The notes under the pieces: generated by a model
Told to the model about the DNA's origin: nothing
What the model saw: only the letters and a program-made list of their open reading frames with translations
Database searches by the model: none
DNA from: Cytophagales bacterium
GTDB taxonomy: Bacteria > Bacteroidota > Bacteroidia > Cytophagales > Spirosomataceae
Assembly: GCA_013298125.1 (NCBI GenBank)
Contig: JAAFJP010000004.1
Location: 1 to 64,000 of the forward strand
Direction of reading: 5' to 3'
DNA: 64,000 nucleotides
Shown: piece after piece, positions 62,061 to 64,000 of the stretch
How positions within the stretch are numbered: position 1 is the stretch's first letter
How the letters are laid out: every line of letters starts with the position of its first letter
Position numbers and translations under genes: made by a program

Positions 62061-62151
62061 TAACCTCACCCCCAGCCCCTCTCCTACTGAGAGGGGAGTT
62101 TTACGGACTAATAGCTCCCCTCTCAGCAGGAGAGGGGCTGGGGGTGAGGTT
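62061..62151. repeat. GC-rich inverted repeat, AACCTCACCCCC family, copy 6
   Basis: Arms AACCTCACCCCCAGCCCC / GGGGCTGGGGGTGAGGTT, tips CTCCTACTGAG and CTCAGCAGGAG (one mismatch), centre ACGGACTAATAGCTCC. It starts four bases after the Kelch-gene stop. Confidence 0.95.
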
Positions 62152-62182
62152 ACGGTAAATTTTCATAACAATAACATTTCAA

Positions 62183-63199
62183 ATGAAAAACACCATTAAA
62201 ATACTATTTTTAGTGTCAATATCTTGCCTTTTTTTAGTGTCTTGTCTTGATAGAGTAGGAGTTCCACTACGTCAAGAAACACAAAAAATGGTGGTGGAAG
62301 GATTAATTACGAATGACCCTAAATTTGTATCTTTAAAAATCTCTCTGACTACCTCATTTGGAAACGCTAACAGTATCGAACCCTTGAAAGGTGCTTACGT
62401 GGAGGTGCGTAGCTCTAATTCAGAAGTTACGGTTTTTCGCCCTGTACCTGATGAATTAGGATTTTATAGTCCAAGTAATCCGCAATGGGCTGGTAAAGAA
62501 GGTGTTTCGTACAGTATATTCGTAGCTTTACCCGACGGGCGGACTTTTCAGTCGGTTGCTCAAAAGATGCCAAAGGCAGTAGTAATAGAAAGTCTTGATG
62601 CTACTTTTGAGGAACGCCCAAGTCCTGGTTTTCGGACTTTTGCGAGCTTTAAAGACCCTGTTGAAACGGAAAATTATTATCGTTGGACGGCTTTCGGCTA
62701 TCACATTAGGCTATCTACTGGTGTTCCTACTGGTGGTACTATTTGTTGTTATAGATGTTGGACTTTGAAGCGTGATGTATCCACCAATCTTTTCTCTGAC
62801 CTTTTGGTGAATGGAAATACTGTAAAAAATCGACCTGTATTTCTTTCGCCTTTTTATGCCATTGGGAATCATCTTATTGAAGTTCAGCAGTTTACAATTT
62901 CCAAAGATGCCTTTTTATTTTGGTCACGTTATAAAGACCAACAACAACGAACGGGTACCATCTTTGACCCCTTACCCGCTACCTTGACGGGTAATGTGGT
63001 GAATACTACCAATCCAGAAGATGTAGCTTTGGGTTTTTTTGAAGTTTCAGGCGTGTCTCGCAAGCGTGTTGAAGCTAACGCAACTACACAATTAGTTTTG
63101 GCTACTAATTTGAGTAGTTCTTTGTATGTTCCCGAGGGTGATTGCATATTAGCCTTTCCGTTTTCAGTATATGCCACCGAGAACCCGTCAGGATGGTAG
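62183..63199 (+). CDS. DUF4249 lipoprotein, copy 2
   Basis: The 338-residue lipoprotein (signal MKNTIKILFLVSISCLFLVSC) is nearly the same as copy 1 in its first 140 residues (VPLRQETQKMVVEGLITNDP) and similar after that. The cysteine motif reads CCYRCWTLKRD. Regions flanking it (DATFEERPSPGFR) differ from the other copies, so the middle is the fast-evolving part. Same inferred role as copy 1. Confidence 0.9.
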   Translation: MKNTIKILFLVSISCLFLVSCLDRVGVPLRQETQKMVVEGLITNDPKFVSLKISLTTSFGNANSIEPLKGAYVEVRSSNSEVTVFRPVPDELGFYSPSNPQWAGKEGVSYSIFVALPDGRTFQSVAQKMPKAVVIESLDATFEERPSPGFRTFASFKDPVETENYYRWTAFGYHIRLSTGVPTGGTICCYRCWTLKRDVSTNLFSDLLVNGNTVKNRPVFLSPFYAIGNHLIEVQQFTISKDAFLFWSRYKDQQQRTGTIFDPLPATLTGNVVNTTNPEDVALGFFEVSGVSRKRVEANATTQLVLATNLSSSLYVPEGDCILAFPFSVYATENPSGW

Positions 63200-63292
63200 T
63201 ATGGCGTGGGAAATTAGGTAATTAGGGATTAGTGAATGCTATACGAATAGAGGTTAAAGAGATTTAAACAATAGATTTTACAGAACTTTCAG

Positions 63293-64000
63293 ATGAAAAA
63301 TATCATTAAAATACTATTTTTAGTGTCAATATCTTGCCTTTTTTTAGTGTCTTGTCTTGATAAGGTAGGCGTTCCGCTACGTCAAGAAACACAAAAAATG
63401 GTGGTGGAAGGATTAATTACGAATGACCCTAAATTTGTATCTTTAAAAATCTCTCAGACTACCTCATTTGGAAACGCCAACAGTATCGAACCTTTAAAAA
63501 ATGCTTACGTAGAGGTGCGTAGTTCCACATCAGAAGTTACCGTTTTTCGCCCTGTGCCTAATGAGTTAGGATTTTATAGACCTAACAATCGACAATGGGC
63601 AGGAAAGGAAGGGGTTTCTTACAGTATTTATATAACTTTGGCGGATGGACGTACTTTTCAATCAGTTGCTCAAAAATTGCCCAAGGCAGTAGCGATAGAA
63701 AGCCTTGACACCACTTTTGTGAATGGTGTAGGTCCCGGATTTGAAACTTCTGTAAGTTTTAAAGACCCTGCCGAAACAGAAAATTATTACCGTTGGACGG
63801 CTTTTGGTTTTCACATCAGACGCTCCACAGGAGCAGGACCACCTGACTGTTGTGATAGATGCTGGGTCTTGAAGCGAGAGAACTCGGTTAATCTTTTATC
63901 TGACCTTTTGGTGAATGGTAGTTTAGTCAAAAATCGTCCTGTTTATTTTTCACCTTTTTATACCATTGAGAAACATCTTATTGAAATTCAACAGTTTACG
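63293..64000 (+). CDS. DUF4249 lipoprotein, copy 3 (cut by window end)
   Basis: The frame opens with MKNIIKILFLVSISCLFLVSC and runs in phase to the window end without a stop (about 236 residues visible). The first 60 residues match copy 2 almost exactly, including the nucleotide sequence. The cysteine motif is CCDRCWVLKRE. It is the third tandem member of the series. Confidence 0.88.
   Translation, partial: MKNIIKILFLVSISCLFLVSCLDKVGVPLRQETQKMVVEGLITNDPKFVSLKISQTTSFGNANSIEPLKNAYVEVRSSTSEVTVFRPVPNELGFYRPNNRQWAGKEGVSYSIYITLADGRTFQSVAQKLPKAVAIESLDTTFVNGVGPGFETSVSFKDPAETENYYRWTAFGFHIRRSTGAGPPDCCDRCWVLKRENSVNLLSDLLVNGSLVKNRPVYFSPFYTIEKHLIEIQQFT

Overview
The window is AT-rich chromosomal DNA from a member of the Bacteroidota, most likely a Cytophagales/Spirosomaceae-type bacterium. 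The evidence is the gene families present (BT_3928-type DoxX, DUF1599, DUF4349, DUF4249, DUF1501 with a type IX secretion sorting tail, DUF1800, CarboxypepD-reg TonB receptor, CotH), the scarcity of Shine-Dalgarno sequences, and several TAnnTTTG promoter boxes. Species identification is not possible by eye.

Layout. 0.1-7.6 kb: housekeeping genes (shikimate kinase, BT_3928/DUF1599, folP, an MlaE-type permease, an SDR). 7.8-10.8 kb: a three-gene RNA-repair set (polynucleotide kinase-phosphatase, nucleotidyltransferase, RNA ligase). 11.5-12.2 kb: a 76-bp tandem repeat array. 12.3-14.4 kb: clpX and clpP. 14.7-24.8 kb: an XRE regulator, Uma2-like protein, lipoproteins, LytTR protein, two tRNA-Val genes, two small paralogous exported proteins, an aldo/keto reductase and CotH. 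24.8-28.3 kb: proB, aat, glycerate kinase. 28.6-47.2 kb: an arginine-biosynthesis set (GNAT, argG, argC, argD) with accessory genes lodged between its members: Fic, two micro-ORFs, a TcmP/DUF5131 pair, and a VapBC-like pair. This stretch also holds tRNA-Leu, trigger factor, the DUF1501/DUF1800 pair and a DUF5009-like membrane protein. 48.3-50.4 kb: a PpiD-like periplasmic foldase. 50.8-55.2 kb: a restriction-modification operon (two cytosine-5 methyltransferases and an HNH endonuclease) headed by an HTH-SocA/Panacea regulator. 56.7 kb to the end: a TonB receptor followed by three tandem DUF4249 lipoproteins (the last cut by the window edge) with a Kelch protein inserted between the first and second.

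The most striking non-gene property is a large and varied population of long inverted repeats in nearly every intergenic gap. One family (arms beginning AACCTCACCCCCAGCCCC) occurs six times, with compensating arm changes. A related GC-rich palindrome (AGCCCCCTAACCCCC) lies inside two unrelated protein genes, argC and the RNA ligase. There it has the same orientation and reading frame, is a multiple of three in length, and adds an SPLTPxGGTL-type peptide to both proteins. A 12-base core (CGGACGAATACT) is shared between the argC copy and an intergenic copy, which links the two classes. This resembles protein-invading palindromic elements known from Rickettsia and is the best candidate here for something undescribed. 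The TcmP/DUF5131 pair is the best candidate for an uncharacterised enzymatic or defence system.
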